The notes: generated from the letters alone by a model not told the origin. A stretch of DNA of 64,000 nucleotides from Variovorax paradoxus (GCF_024734665.1 NZ_CP102931.1:5764001-5828000), one strand, 5' to 3'; positions 15,581 through 23,974 are shown, counted from the first letter of the stretch. Translations and numbers: made by a program.

Positions 15581-16168
15581 TCATTCACTCTCTTTCTTTT
15601 TGGATCGCCTTTTCTTGGCAGCAGGCTTCAATTCAACTCCAGGCGGAGTCATCTCGGATTCGATATTTTTCGACTTAAGATATTCGAGCCGTTGCACCTC
15701 ATCTTCAGCGGCCCGAGTTTTGGCAACACCTTGAAAGTGCCTTGCAGGCAATTGCCACATCCCATGCCGAGCCCGAGCCGTAAGATTACAGACCATCTCT
15801 CTTATCGAGCCATACAAAATCTGATATCCGCTAAAACGAACAGCACGAAAACGATCTTCCCCCAAAAACTCATCACCCCCCGTGTATCGAAAATAACCGA
15901 TTACCTCAACCTCAATGAAGTAAGGAGTTTTTGCTTCTTCTTGCTCGCCCTTATCAACCTTTATTCCATATTGAAGGGCAAAGTGCCGAGGATCTTCAGC
16001 CTCCTCTTGAGGATATGAAAGCTTCGACCTCGTCAGAAATACGGTCTTCTCAAAATCAAAGTCAAGCTGCGGGAAATCAGCGCCCATCTCAAATTTTTCA
16101 TTCTTTGCAACTTCAATCTTGATTGTTGAGAACTCAAGTCGATCAAGCAGTAGCAATTGCGCGCTCAT
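15581..16168 (-). CDS. SecB-like chaperone of a toxin-antitoxin-chaperone module
   Basis: 195 residues. The ATG at 16168 has a textbook CTGGAGG site, favouring it over the ATG at 16189. The central part (F-A-L-Q-Y-G-I-K-V, I-E-V-E-V-I-G-Y-F-R-Y) and the segment L-Y-G-S-I-R-E-M-V-C-N-L-T-A-R follow the SecB pattern in which Y-x-x-x-R-E precedes a helix and a Leu-Pro loop. The Lys/Arg-rich tail (K-K-R-R-S-K-K-K) is unlike housekeeping SecB. In TAC modules such a chaperone folds and protects the antitoxin. It overlaps the antitoxin gene by 26 bp. AT-rich composition marks it as acquired. Confidence 0.75.
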   Translation of the reverse strand: MSAQLLLLDRLEFSTIKIEVAKNEKFEMGADFPQLDFDFEKTVFLTRSKLSYPQEEAEDPRHFALQYGIKVDKGEQEEAKTPYFIEVEVIGYFRYTGGDEFLGEDRFRAVRFSGYQILYGSIREMVCNLTARARHGMWQLPARHFQGVAKTRAAEDEVQRLEYLKSKNIESEMTPPGVELKPAAKKRRSKKKESE

Positions 16169-16637
16169 CGAATCCTCCAGTCGAAACAATATTATGAGTA
16201 CTTAGGGCAGGCCTAAATTTCGCTCTAGAGTTGATGCCAGTCAATTCCTTATATCCGCGATATATGGACATGCTTACCACATTTTCATGAGATTCATTAA
16301 CAGAACCTTCATCCTCCCAAATGCAGTCTCTTTTCTTTTCGTTGGCGCCCCGCGCGACCGCCGATCGGTCGCCAATAAAAATACTCAGCTTTTCTTCAAT
16401 CGCATCAGCAAGCATATACAAAGCGTCAATACTGACGTTTTGATTTCCGCGCAGCCAACGCGAAATATTGGCCTCTGAAACACCCAGGCGCTCCGCAAGA
16501 TCAACATTTCGAATGCCCTTCTCAACCATTTGATTTCGAATTTGAAGGGCAATATCAGCACGACGAATAGCAGTAAAAAGCTTCTTATTCTTCTCGATTT
16601 TTTTGTGAATTTCAGTGTTGGTGAGCTTCATGGTCAT
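16143..16637 (-). CDS. HigA-like antitoxin with a C-terminal chaperone-addiction extension
   Basis: 164 residues. An XRE-type helix-turn-helix lies at about 38-92 (N-V-D-L-A-E-R-L-G-V-S-E-A-N-I-S-R-W-L-R-G). A non-globular tail of about 65 residues follows (about 100-164, ending F-R-P-A-L-S-T-H-N-I-V-S-T-G-G-F). Such a tail after HigA is how chaperone-addiction (ChAD) sequences appear in TAC systems. The start ATG at 16637 overlaps the toxin stop (ATGA); a second ATG is two codons later. The protein should bind the palindrome at 17185-17202 and repress its own operon. Confidence 0.78.
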   Translation of the reverse strand: MTMKLTNTEIHKKIEKNKKLFTAIRRADIALQIRNQMVEKGIRNVDLAERLGVSEANISRWLRGNQNVSIDALYMLADAIEEKLSIFIGDRSAVARGANEKKRDCIWEDEGSVNESHENVVSMSIYRGYKELTGINSRAKFRPALSTHNIVSTGGFDERAIATA

Positions 16638-17176
16638 TCCTTCAATATCTCAGTCTTGGCGGTGGGATCTAGATAGGACTTCATCAACGTTTCACAATAC
16701 TTCGAGACTTCTTTCGGAGTGGTCTGATCCTTTTTGTGGTGGGCAAGCAACATTGAAATGACAGGTTGTGTTCCGGTTTGAATGGCGACTGGATGTGTGA
16801 AAAAGTAAACACGATCTTTGTTATTGGGCTTGAGCTCCCACAACTTGTGGTTACTACCGCCGTATTTGAATTCATGAGCAACTTTGACTTGGACGTAAGA
16901 GCCTTTCAGAACCGCTTGATAGTTCTGTTGCGCGGCGGCAGCGGTAATTCCCATCATCGAGGTAGCGAAAGCTATGCGCTTATCTTCGTCGTCCACATAC
17001 TCGCTGATCGAGCGATAGAACTTCGTGCCGCTCAGGGTTTCTTTCGCATCTCCAATCGGGGTCGTCAAAGTCCAGTGAGGGGCGTTGGGAGATGTTGACG
17101 CTCCCAACACCGCGTGAATATCCACACCCGCATGCTGAAGCACGTCTTTGATGTTTATGGGTTTGAGGATAGGCAC
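16634..17176 (-). CDS. Probable HigB/RelE-fold toxin with an N-terminal extension
   Basis: 180 residues, GTG start at 17176 with no visible ribosome-binding site. The C-terminal half (about 85-172) has the HigB-like order: a basic K-L-W-E-L-K-P segment, R-V-Y-F-F-T-H-P, then L-L-A-H-H-K-K-D-Q-T-T-P-K-E-V followed by a helix, close to the F-x-K-K-x-x-x-T-P-x-x-E-I signature of RelE/HigB mRNA interferases. The first 80 residues are an extra region not seen in ordinary HigB proteins of about 100 residues. It is the first gene of the TAC operon. The toxin call rests on this motif plus gene order. Confidence 0.65.
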   Translation of the reverse strand: MPILKPINIKDVLQHAGVDIHAVLGASTSPNAPHWTLTTPIGDAKETLSGTKFYRSISEYVDDEDKRIAFATSMMGITAAAAQQNYQAVLKGSYVQVKVAHEFKYGGSNHKLWELKPNNKDRVYFFTHPVAIQTGTQPVISMLLAHHKKDQTTPKEVSKYCETLMKSYLDPTAKTEILKE

Positions 17177-17184
17177 GAGGCAAT

Positions 17185-17202
17185 CTTAACTTATAAGTTA
17201 AG
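17185..17202. promoter_or_regulatory. Perfect 18-bp palindrome, TAC operator
   Basis: CTTAACTTATAAGTTAAG lies 8 bp upstream of the toxin GTG. On the minus strand, TTGCAA and TAAGAT flank most of it at 17-bp spacing, so it would sit in the promoter spacer. A transcript from there would begin almost at the GTG, fitting the missing ribosome-binding site (leaderless start, inferred). Confidence 0.7.
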
Positions 17203-17410
17203 TTTTTGCAACAACCGCTCCGGAGAGCACGAGACGAGATAGATCGACTGGAGGCCGGCTCGACGCAGCTCGGGAAGGGAGTCCTCTTAGGCTAGAAGGC
17301 AGAGTTCTCCAAGGATTTTTGCTTTGAAAGCAACTATCTTCTGCCCCATACCCCATTTATCCGCAAAGGTAACCGCAAGACACTCCCTACATCCAAGAAG
17401 GAGTGCTCTC

Positions 17411-18613
17411 ATGCCAATCGCCTTGCTCGCGCTGACCCTCAGCGCCTTCGCCATCGGGACGACCGAGTTCGTCATCGTTGGCCTCATTCCCACTGTGGCC
17501 GCCGACCTCGGCATCGGCCTTCCCTCGGCCGGCCTGCTGGTCAGCCTCTATGCGCTGGGCGTCGCCATTGGCGCGCCGGTGCTCACGGCCCTCACGGGCA
17601 AGCTGCCGCGCAAGGCGCTGCTGCTTGGGCTGATGGCGCTGTTCACGGTCGGCAATCTGCTGGCGTGGAAGGCGCCGAGCTATGAATCGCTGATTGCCGC
17701 CCGCGTGCTCACGGGGCTGGCGCACGGGGTGTTCTTCTCCATTGGCTCGACGATTGCCACCGGCCTGGTGCCGAAGGAAAAGGCGGCGAGCGCCATCGCG
17801 ATCATGTTCACGGGCCTCACGGTGGCGCTGGTCACGGGCGTGCCGCTGGGCACGTTCATCGGGCAGCACTTCGGCTGGCGCGAGACTTTCCTGGCGGTGT
17901 CGGCGCTGGGCGTTATCGCCTTCATCGGCAGCTGGATCTTTGTGCCCAGCAACATCCGCCACACGCCGCCGGCCTCGCTGGCGCAGCAAGCCAAAGTGCT
18001 GGCCGAGCCGCGCCTGTTGCTGGTGTATGCGAAGACGGCCATCGGCTATGGCGGCTCGTTCATTCCGTTCACGTTTCTCGCGCCGATCCTCACCGACGTG
18101 TCTGGCTTCAGCGCCGGCGCGGTGGGTTGGGTGATGCTGGTGTACGGCATCTCGGTGGCGGTGGGCAACATCTGGGGCGGCAAGCTGGCCGACCGCATGG
18201 GCCCGATTCCGGCGCTGAAGATCATCTTCGCGCTGCTGGCCGCGGTGCTGCTGGTGTTCAACTTCGCGGCGCCGCACAAGTGGCTGGCTCTGCTGGCGGT
18301 GCTGCTGTGGGGCGCGGTGGCTTTCGGCAACGTGCCAGGGCTGCAGGTGTACGTGGTGAAGCAGGCCGAACGCTTCACGCCGCAGGCGGTCGACGTGGCC
18401 TCGGGCCTGAACATCGCGGCCTTCAACCTGGGCATTGCCGGCGCAGCATGGGTCGGTGGGCTGATCGTGACGCACCTCGGGCTGATGCACACGCCGTGGA
18501 TTGGCGCACTCGTCGTGCTGGTGTCGCTGGCCCTCACGCAGTGGAGCGGCTCGCTTGATCGGCGTGCCGGCATTCCGGTTCGCGCTTCGGGGCCGGTGCC
18601 GGTCGGTCACTGA
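17411..18613 (+). CDS. MFS transporter, DHA1 (AraJ/YdhP-like) family
   Basis: 400 residues. The ATG at 17411 has AAGGAG 8 bp upstream; the frame opens 29 codons earlier without signal. The N-terminus [15 protein letters not shown] is the signature of the DHA1 group containing AraJ, YdhP and PbuE-like exporters. About 12 membrane segments are visible. The substrate is unknown; sugar-derivative, purine or drug efflux are family possibilities. It lies 44 bp upstream of dkgB on the same strand, so the two genes are probably one operon. Confidence 0.88.
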   Translation: MPIALLALTLSAFAIGTTEFVIVGLIPTVAADLGIGLPSAGLLVSLYALGVAIGAPVLTALTGKLPRKALLLGLMALFTVGNLLAWKAPSYESLIAARVLTGLAHGVFFSIGSTIATGLVPKEKAASAIAIMFTGLTVALVTGVPLGTFIGQHFGWRETFLAVSALGVIAFIGSWIFVPSNIRHTPPASLAQQAKVLAEPRLLLVYAKTAIGYGGSFIPFTFLAPILTDVSGFSAGAVGWVMLVYGISVAVGNIWGGKLADRMGPIPALKIIFALLAAVLLVFNFAAPHKWLALLAVLLWGAVAFGNVPGLQVYVVKQAERFTPQAVDVASGLNIAAFNLGIAGAAWVGGLIVTHLGLMHTPWIGALVVLVSLALTQWSGSLDRRAGIPVRASGPVPVGH

Positions 18614-18657
18614 ACTTCGCCTTCTTCTCTTTTCAACGCACAAGGACAACACACATC

Positions 18658-19476
18658 ATGAACACGAACAACAACACCATTCCCGCCTTCGGCCTCGGCA
18701 CCTTCCGCCTGAAGGGCCAGGTGGTCATCGACTCGGTGAAGAACGGCCTCGACGTGGGCTACCGCACCATCGACACAGCGCAGATCTACGGCAACGAAGC
18801 CGAGGTGGGCCAGGCCATTGCCGAAAGCGGTGTGGCCCGCAGCAGCCTCTTCATCACCACCAAGATCTGGACCGACAACTACGCCAAAGACAAGCTGGTG
18901 CCCAGCCTGAAAGACAGCCTCGCCAAGCTGCGCACAGACCATGTCGACCTCACGCTGATCCACTGGCCCTCGCCCGGCAACGCGGTGCCGGTGGCCGAGT
19001 TCATGGGCGCGTTGGCCGAGGCCAAGGCGCAGGGGCTCACGAAGCACATTGGCGTGTCGAACTTCAACATCGCGCTGATGAAGGAAGCCATTGCGGCCGT
19101 GGGCGCGGAGCAGATCGCCACCAACCAGATCGAGCTGCACCCCTACCTGCAGAACCGCAAGGTGGCTGAATTCGCGAAGAGCCAGGGCATTCACATCACT
19201 TCTTACATGACGCTGGCTTACGGCAAGGTGCTGGGCGACCCGGTTGTCGAGGCAATTGCCAAGGCGCACGGCGCGACCACGGCGCAGGTGGTGCTGGCGT
19301 GGGCGATGCAGCTGGGCTACGCGGTGATTCCGTCGTCCACCAAGCGCGCGAACCTTGAAGGCAATCTGCGCGCACAGCAGCTGAAGCTGACGGATGCGGA
19401 AATGGCGCAGATTGCGGCACTCGACCGCAATGAGCGCCTTACCGATCCGGCCGGTCTGTCGCCGGCCTGGGACTGA
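18658..19476 (+). CDS. dkgB: Aldo-keto reductase, 2,5-diketo-D-gluconate reductase B type
   Basis: 272 residues, cytoplasmic NADPH-dependent reductase of small ketones and aldehydes (2,5-diketogluconate, methylglyoxal). The sequence follows E. coli DkgB closely: [12 protein letters not shown] at the start, D-T-A-Q-I-Y (catalytic Asp and Tyr), I-T-T-K-I-W (Lys), L-I-H-W-P-S-P (His), V-I-P-S-S-T-K-R for cofactor binding and a P-A-W-D end. It follows the MFS gene by 44 bp and is convergent with the lectin gene, only 22 bp away. Confidence 0.93.
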   Translation: MNTNNNTIPAFGLGTFRLKGQVVIDSVKNGLDVGYRTIDTAQIYGNEAEVGQAIAESGVARSSLFITTKIWTDNYAKDKLVPSLKDSLAKLRTDHVDLTLIHWPSPGNAVPVAEFMGALAEAKAQGLTKHIGVSNFNIALMKEAIAAVGAEQIATNQIELHPYLQNRKVAEFAKSQGIHITSYMTLAYGKVLGDPVVEAIAKAHGATTAQVVLAWAMQLGYAVIPSSTKRANLEGNLRAQQLKLTDAEMAQIAALDRNERLTDPAGLSPAWD

Positions 19477-19498
19477 TTGGCCGCCGGTTTCATACCTC

Positions 19499-20038
19499 CT
19501 ACCAATACACAGGCTTGAACCCCCAGGCCTGTGCTTCGAACCCGGTGAAGCTGATGGGGTTGGCCACGGCACTCGCTCCGGAGGTGTTGCTGGTGAGCCC
19601 GATGACCACCGGCGCCTGCGCATTGCTCGCCCCGAATTTGCTCTGGATGTACCAGTAGCCTGGCACTTCGGTGGACAGCAGGCTCCAGAGCTGCGTGTCG
19701 GAGTCGCCCAGCGCCTTGGGCTGCATCACCACCGGCCCCGAGCCGGTGGTGGCATGGGGTTGCAGGGTCATGACGTACTCGGAGCCCATCAGCGTCTGCA
19801 GGTACCACCATCCCGGCGCCAGCGGCCCCGCGGGGACGAACAGCCACTGCTGGTTGACGGTCTCGGGCTGGTTGACGGTGAACCCGATGACCTGGGTGTC
19901 CTTTGCGGCGCTGTTCCCGTACACGTCCAGCACATAGTGGTTGCCGGGCAGGTATTGGATGTAGTACGGCCCGAGGTTCAGTTCGCCCGTGGAAGTGCCG
20001 GGTGCTTTTGCTGCCCCCTTTGTTGCGATAGTCGACAT
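19499..20038 (-). CDS. Ricin-B-like lectin domain protein
   Basis: 179 residues with a strong AAGGAGA site before the ATG at 20038. Three repeated beta-trefoil units are visible, each ending in a Q-x-W pattern (N-Q-Q-W-L-F, T-Q-L-W-S-L, A-Q-A-W-G-F) after a Y-I-Q or Y-L-Q strand. This is the ricin B lectin arrangement that binds sugars. There is no signal peptide. It lies 54 bp downstream of the patatin gene in the same direction, so the lectin may target or accompany that lipase. Secretion by a one-step system such as T6SS is possible but not shown. Confidence 0.75.
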   Translation of the reverse strand: MSTIATKGAAKAPGTSTGELNLGPYYIQYLPGNHYVLDVYGNSAAKDTQVIGFTVNQPETVNQQWLFVPAGPLAPGWWYLQTLMGSEYVMTLQPHATTGSGPVVMQPKALGDSDTQLWSLLSTEVPGYWYIQSKFGASNAQAPVVIGLTSNTSGASAVANPISFTGFEAQAWGFKPVYW

Positions 20039-20092
20039 CGTCGTTTCTCCTTTCCAGGAATGCGTTTGCTTGCTGCTGTTTGTGGATGCCGC

Positions 20093-21100
20093 TCAGGGCA
20101 GCACGGGGCCGTGGTCGTGTTTGACCCAGTACTTCTCCACGAGGACTTCCGCATGCGCGATGTCGGCATGCTTGCCCTTGTCCTGCAGCAGGTCGATGGC
20201 CTGCTGGTAGGTCGTGTTCTCCGGAATGAAGAACGGCAGCGTCGGGTTGATGTTCGTGTAGCGGTCGCCCAGCAGCATCTTCGCGATCATCGGCATGAGC
20301 TCTGTCGATGTGCCGTTGAGGCACATGTCGAGCATCGGCGAAGGCCTCGCCTGGTTCATGAGGAACGGCGGCGTGTTGTTGAACGGATTTGCAACGCCGT
20401 TCATCCACTGGTCGGCGCCCCAGTTGTGGGTGTCGCTGGCAACCCAGTCGGGCATGTAGCCGGTGCCGAAGGTGATGGCCGTGATGTCCTCGAGCTTGTG
20501 CCCGGCCTTCACGGCTAGCGCAATCGCCGCGACTGTAGGGTCGTGATTGAAGAAGGCGCCGTCTACGTTGCCTTCATACGAGCCCAGCTGTCCGGGCATC
20601 GCGCCGCTCGAAGTGGCCGCCTTCGCGATGGTCACGTCGCCGAGTTCGGGGTTCATGTTCGTGTACATCAACGGCTTCCACGGTGTCGGCGTCTGCAAGG
20701 AGTCCTTCACCTCGAGCCCGCCGACGTTGAAGGACACGAACAGCACCTTCTGCCAATCGACATCAGAGACTTTCATTTCCTTGTGCAGTTCGAACTGCGA
20801 GTCGTAGACATCCGTGATCTTGTACGCGGGCTCCTTCGGGTTCGTGTTCATGTTGTCGTAGAACTCGATCTCGCCCCTGCCCTCGCGCGTGGTGAAGAAG
20901 GTGATGAGTTCCGGCGGCGTCGTTCCCGCGAGCAGCTCGCTCGTGATGATCGAGCCCGTCGAACACCCGGCGATGAGGTCGGTGTTTTCGAGGATGTTCG
21001 GGAACTTTGTGTACAGCTCGTTCAGGATCGTGACCGACATCAGCCCTCGTATGCCGCCGCCAACGAACGAGAGGATGGTGAATTTCGTGTTTTCCGCCAT
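20093..21100 (-). CDS. Patatin-like phospholipase
   Basis: 335 residues from the ATG at 21100 with GAAAGGAG upstream. The patatin hallmarks are in order: the oxyanion loop G-G-G-I-R-G (about residues 14-19), the nucleophile elbow G-C-S-T-G-S (about 47-52) and the Asp of the dyad in N-V-D-G-A-F-F (near 190). It should hydrolyse acyl chains from membrane lipids. There is no signal peptide. The neighbours are a lectin, a small unknown protein and a membrane protein shared with the effector locus at 10.1 kb, so an antibacterial lipase role is conceivable; a housekeeping lipase is the alternative. Confidence 0.85.
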   Translation of the reverse strand: MAENTKFTILSFVGGGIRGLMSVTILNELYTKFPNILENTDLIAGCSTGSIITSELLAGTTPPELITFFTTREGRGEIEFYDNMNTNPKEPAYKITDVYDSQFELHKEMKVSDVDWQKVLFVSFNVGGLEVKDSLQTPTPWKPLMYTNMNPELGDVTIAKAATSSGAMPGQLGSYEGNVDGAFFNHDPTVAAIALAVKAGHKLEDITAITFGTGYMPDWVASDTHNWGADQWMNGVANPFNNTPPFLMNQARPSPMLDMCLNGTSTELMPMIAKMLLGDRYTNINPTLPFFIPENTTYQQAIDLLQDKGKHADIAHAEVLVEKYWVKHDHGPVLP

Positions 21101-21288
21101 TGCCAACTCCTTTCAAGAGAAATGACTTCCATGAAATAAATTCCCGGCCGGGGAAGCGGAGTCTGGGCGCTGGTCGCGTTTGTCGCTACGAGTGAAATCC
21201 CGTTCAATCCATCAGCGTAATTCCGAAGGCCGCGCAACGATTCGGAACGCACCACAGTGGGACAAAAGCTGCGCGAAGGTACTCGTCT

Positions 21289-21543
21289 TCATGCAGCTGA
21301 GTTGCGAAATTCGTCGAGCGCGTACCTAAGCTCGCGCTCCTCTTCAAGGGTCAGCGCAAGTGCCAGTTCGCGAAAGCTGGATTGGTAGCAGGGCAACATC
21401 AGCGCTGCGGTGAGTGCGTTGGCGTTATTGCTGCTGTTGTTTGCGATGTGCGCGTGGCACGCGGCGATGCTTCGATAGATATCGATCGCCTGTGCAACCA
21501 GTGCAGAGGGTTGCGTTGTCGCGGTGTTCCTGACGCTGCTCAT
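21289..21543 (-). CDS. Unknown 84-residue protein
   Basis: Not recognised. The ATG at 21543 has a strong GAGGAG site about 6 bp upstream, supporting a real gene. The protein is Ala/Asn-rich and mostly helical, with a C-terminal amphipathic stretch (L-T-L-E-E-E-R-E-L-R-Y-A-L-D-E-F). No signal peptide or membrane segment is seen. It lies upstream of the patatin gene on the same strand, with about 190 bp between them. Confidence 0.55.
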   Translation of the reverse strand: MSSVRNTATTQPSALVAQAIDIYRSIAACHAHIANNSSNNANALTAALMLPCYQSSFRELALALTLEEERELRYALDEFRNSAA

Positions 21544-21684
21544 GCCGACTCCTCATAGCGCGCTTCGTATCGCGCCGTGAGGCAACTCTATTCACGCTGG
21601 CTTGCGGTGGGGAGTAACAACATCGTCGTGAATTCCGCGCTAGCGGCGCTCAAGTAGCCAGCGCAGGTGAACTCTTGAAGAACG

Positions 21685-21990
21685 CTAGAGCCCGAAGATC
21701 GCGACCGAGGCCCAGAACGCTACCCAGACTGCACCAAAGCTCACCAGAACCATCACGACCACGAAGACCGCGAGATAGATCAGGCGCGTCACGATGCTGG
21801 GTGTGCTCGGAACGCAGCGCCAGTAGATCAGCGCCGCCCAGAGAAGCAGTGTGACCGCGACAACTGCCGCGACGGCCCCCGACAGCGGCATGATTCGATG
21901 CCGCTCCAATGCCGTCAGGCAGACATTCAGGACCGGGATAGACACGGCCCAGGCGAGCACGTTCAGCACGAGGCGCGCGGCGACTCTCAC
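21685..21990 (-). CDS. Small membrane protein with I-Y-W-R-x-V-P-S motif (copy 2)
   Basis: 101 residues, three hydrophobic segments, GTG start at 21990 overlapping the stop of a 39-codon frame (GTGA). It shares L-L-x-W-A-x-x-I-Y-W-R-x-V-P-S-x-P and a similar last helix (G-A-x-W-V-x-F-W) with the protein at 10143. Function unknown. One copy follows the metallopeptidase effector cluster and this one precedes the patatin/lectin pair, hinting at a shared role with envelope-targeting proteins. Confidence 0.6.
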   Translation of the reverse strand: MRVAARLVLNVLAWAVSIPVLNVCLTALERHRIMPLSGAVAAVVAVTLLLWAALIYWRCVPSTPSIVTRLIYLAVFVVVMVLVSFGAVWVAFWASVAIFGL

Positions 21991-22106
21991 CGGATTGCCT
22001 CGACTTGAAGATGTGTCCGGACACCTGCGGCGATGCGCCCATAGAGGGTAACGGTGGGCTCCGAGTGCTGCGCCCGTGCGACGGAATTCGCGCCTGTAGT
22101 AGTCAT
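21987..22106 (-). CDS. Possible 39-residue peptide coupled to the membrane protein gene
   Basis: The ATG at 22106 is preceded by an unusually strong AAAAGGGGAGGATCT site, and its TGA overlaps the GTG of the next gene. The peptide (T-L-Y-G-R-I-A-A-G-V-R-T-H-L near the end) has no recognised family. It may be a leader peptide that loads ribosomes for the membrane protein, or a real small protein. Confidence 0.45.
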   Translation of the reverse strand: MTTTGANSVARAQHSEPTVTLYGRIAAGVRTHLQVEAIR

Positions 22107-22196
22107 AGATCCTCCCCTTTTGAAATCTCGAAACTGATTTTTTCGAGAAGCATACGGGGTGGATATTTCAGCCACTCAGGCAGCTGCGCGGGCGCT

Positions 22197-22691
22197 TCAG
22201 GAACCCCTACGCGCCGCAGCCCAGTCCGAAAGAATCTGCACAGCCTCACGGTCGAGCTTCTGCTCGGCAGGCAGGCTGCGCTGCGCAAGCGAGGCGCCGG
22301 CCTCGGCGCGAAGCACATCGACATCGATGGGGTGCCGCGCCGCCACCGTCACGCCCTTGAAGGCCTCGCCCGACTGCGCGAGCGACGCCGCGTAGTACAG
22401 CTTGGCGATGCCCGCGATGTGCATCGCCGCCACGCACATGGCGCAGGGTTCGCACGAGGTGTAGAGCTCGCAGCCCGACAGGTTCACGGTGCCGAGCTTG
22501 CGGCAGGCGTCGCGGATGGCTTCGACTTCGCCGTGCGAGGTGGGGTCGGAGTGGGCGACGGAATGGTTGAATCCTTCGCCGACGATCACGCCGTCTTTGA
22601 CGACGACGGCGCCGAAGGGCTCGGTGCCGGGCTCCTGGAGCGCTTGTGCCGAGAGGGCCAGTGCGCGCTGCATGAATTGCTGTTGGTACAT
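22197..22691 (-). CDS. Nucleoside/cytosine deaminase (zinc CDA fold)
   Basis: 164 residues. Zinc-site motifs H-G-E-V (about residue 54) and P-C-A-M-C (about 83-87, in T-S-C-E-P-C-A-M-C) are those of the cytidine/deoxycytidylate deaminase superfamily. The H-G-E form is that of yeast-type cytosine deaminases and some guanine deaminases rather than the H-A-E of TadA. The enzyme removes an exocyclic amino group from a free base. It is the last gene of the operon starting at 26892, 5 bp after the MFS stop, so it probably acts on the compound imported by that operon. Confidence 0.85.
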   Translation of the reverse strand: MYQQQFMQRALALSAQALQEPGTEPFGAVVVKDGVIVGEGFNHSVAHSDPTSHGEVEAIRDACRKLGTVNLSGCELYTSCEPCAMCVAAMHIAGIAKLYYAASLAQSGEAFKGVTVAARHPIDVDVLRAEAGASLAQRSLPAEQKLDREAVQILSDWAAARRGS

Positions 22692-22696
22692 GGTGT

Positions 22697-23974
22697 TCAG
22701 GCCTTTCTGGCGCTGCTGTCCAGCGCCGTGAGCGTGTTCGTGGCGCGGTGCGCTTTCGGCGAGAAGAGCCCCGCCGTTGCCGCGGCATAGCGACGCGGAC
22801 CGAAGCACAGCATGAGCGGCAGCAGCACCACCACGACTACGGCAAGGTAAGCCCATGCAAGCGTGAAGCCACCGGTGTGCTCGCGCACCCAGCCGGTGAC
22901 GAAGGGCGCGAGCGCAGCGATCATGAAGCCCACGCCCTGCATGAAGCCCGCGAGCGCGCCGGCCTGTGCCGGGTCTGGGAGGTGGTCGAGCGCCAGCACC
23001 ATGCACAGCGAGAACGCACCGCCAAGGCCGAAGCCCAGCACGACGGCGATGGCAACGGCTGGCACGGGCGCATCGAAGGTAAGCGCGCAAAAGCCTGCGA
23101 GCTGTGCAACCAGCGTGAGCACCAGCCAGGGCCGCAGGTCGCGCCCCCGACTGCGCGCGATGGCGGGCATGGCGAGCGCGGCGATCACCTGCGCGGCGGT
23201 CATCAGCGCGAGCACCGAGCCGCCCTGCTGCGCGGTCCAGCCCTGCTGGGCGTAGAAGTGCGGCAGCCATGCGACGAGGCTGGTGTAGCCGCCGTTGATG
23301 AGGCCGAAGCACGCGGCCAGCAGCCATGCGCGGCGGCTTGCGAAGCAGCGCAGCCACGAGAGGTGCTGGCGCGGCGCATCGGCGACAGTGAATTCCATAC
23401 GCCGCATGTTGAGCCAGTACAGCAGCGCGAAGGTTGCGAGCAGCGCCCATATCGCGAGGCCCGCATGCCAGTCGGGCTGCGCGCCGCCGAATGCGTGCGC
23501 CACCCACGGGCTGGCCATGGCGCCGAGCCCGCCGCCGCCCATGATCGCGGCGGAGTACAGCCCCGTCATCACGCCGATGCGCGCCGGGTAAGCCTGCTTC
23601 ACCACGCCGGGCATCAGCGCCTGCACGAGCCCGACACCCGCGCCCGCGAGCGCCGCACTCCACAGCAGAGCAGCCGCGCCGCCCGCCACATAGCGGCTGG
23701 CACATGCGAAAGCAATGGCCCCGAGCCCGAGCGCGACACCGCCGCGCGCGCCGATGCGCTGGCCCACCGCTGCGCCGCACAGCGACGTGGCTCCCATCGC
23801 GAACATCGGCAGCACCGTGAGCAGCGCCACCGCATGAAAGCCGATGCCGGTCGCAATGCGTATGGATTCGAGCAGCGGGCTGCTCGACGTGAGAAAGGCG
23901 CGCAGGTTGAGCGCCACCAGCACGATCACTACCGCGAAGGCGACGCCTCCGTCACGACTGCGGCCAGTCTTCAC
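22697..23974 (-). CDS. MFS transporter, CynX/NimT type
   Basis: 425 residues, about 12 membrane segments. The opening L-V-A-L-N-L-R-A-F-L-T-S-S-S-P-L-L, followed by L-L-T-V-L-P-M-F-A-M-G, is typical of the CynX/NimT/YycB group linked to cyanate and nitroimidazole transport. The GTG start at 23974 overlaps the stop of the amidohydrolase gene (GTGA). As the fourth gene of a deaminase operon it could move a base analogue or its product. Direction and substrate are unknown. Confidence 0.82.
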   Translation of the reverse strand: MKTGRSRDGGVAFAVVIVLVALNLRAFLTSSSPLLESIRIATGIGFHAVALLTVLPMFAMGATSLCGAAVGQRIGARGGVALGLGAIAFACASRYVAGGAAALLWSAALAGAGVGLVQALMPGVVKQAYPARIGVMTGLYSAAIMGGGGLGAMASPWVAHAFGGAQPDWHAGLAIWALLATFALLYWLNMRRMEFTVADAPRQHLSWLRCFASRRAWLLAACFGLINGGYTSLVAWLPHFYAQQGWTAQQGGSVLALMTAAQVIAALAMPAIARSRGRDLRPWLVLTLVAQLAGFCALTFDAPVPAVAIAVVLGFGLGGAFSLCMVLALDHLPDPAQAGALAGFMQGVGFMIAALAPFVTGWVREHTGGFTLAWAYLAVVVVVLLPLMLCFGPRRYAAATAGLFSPKAHRATNTLTALDSSARKA

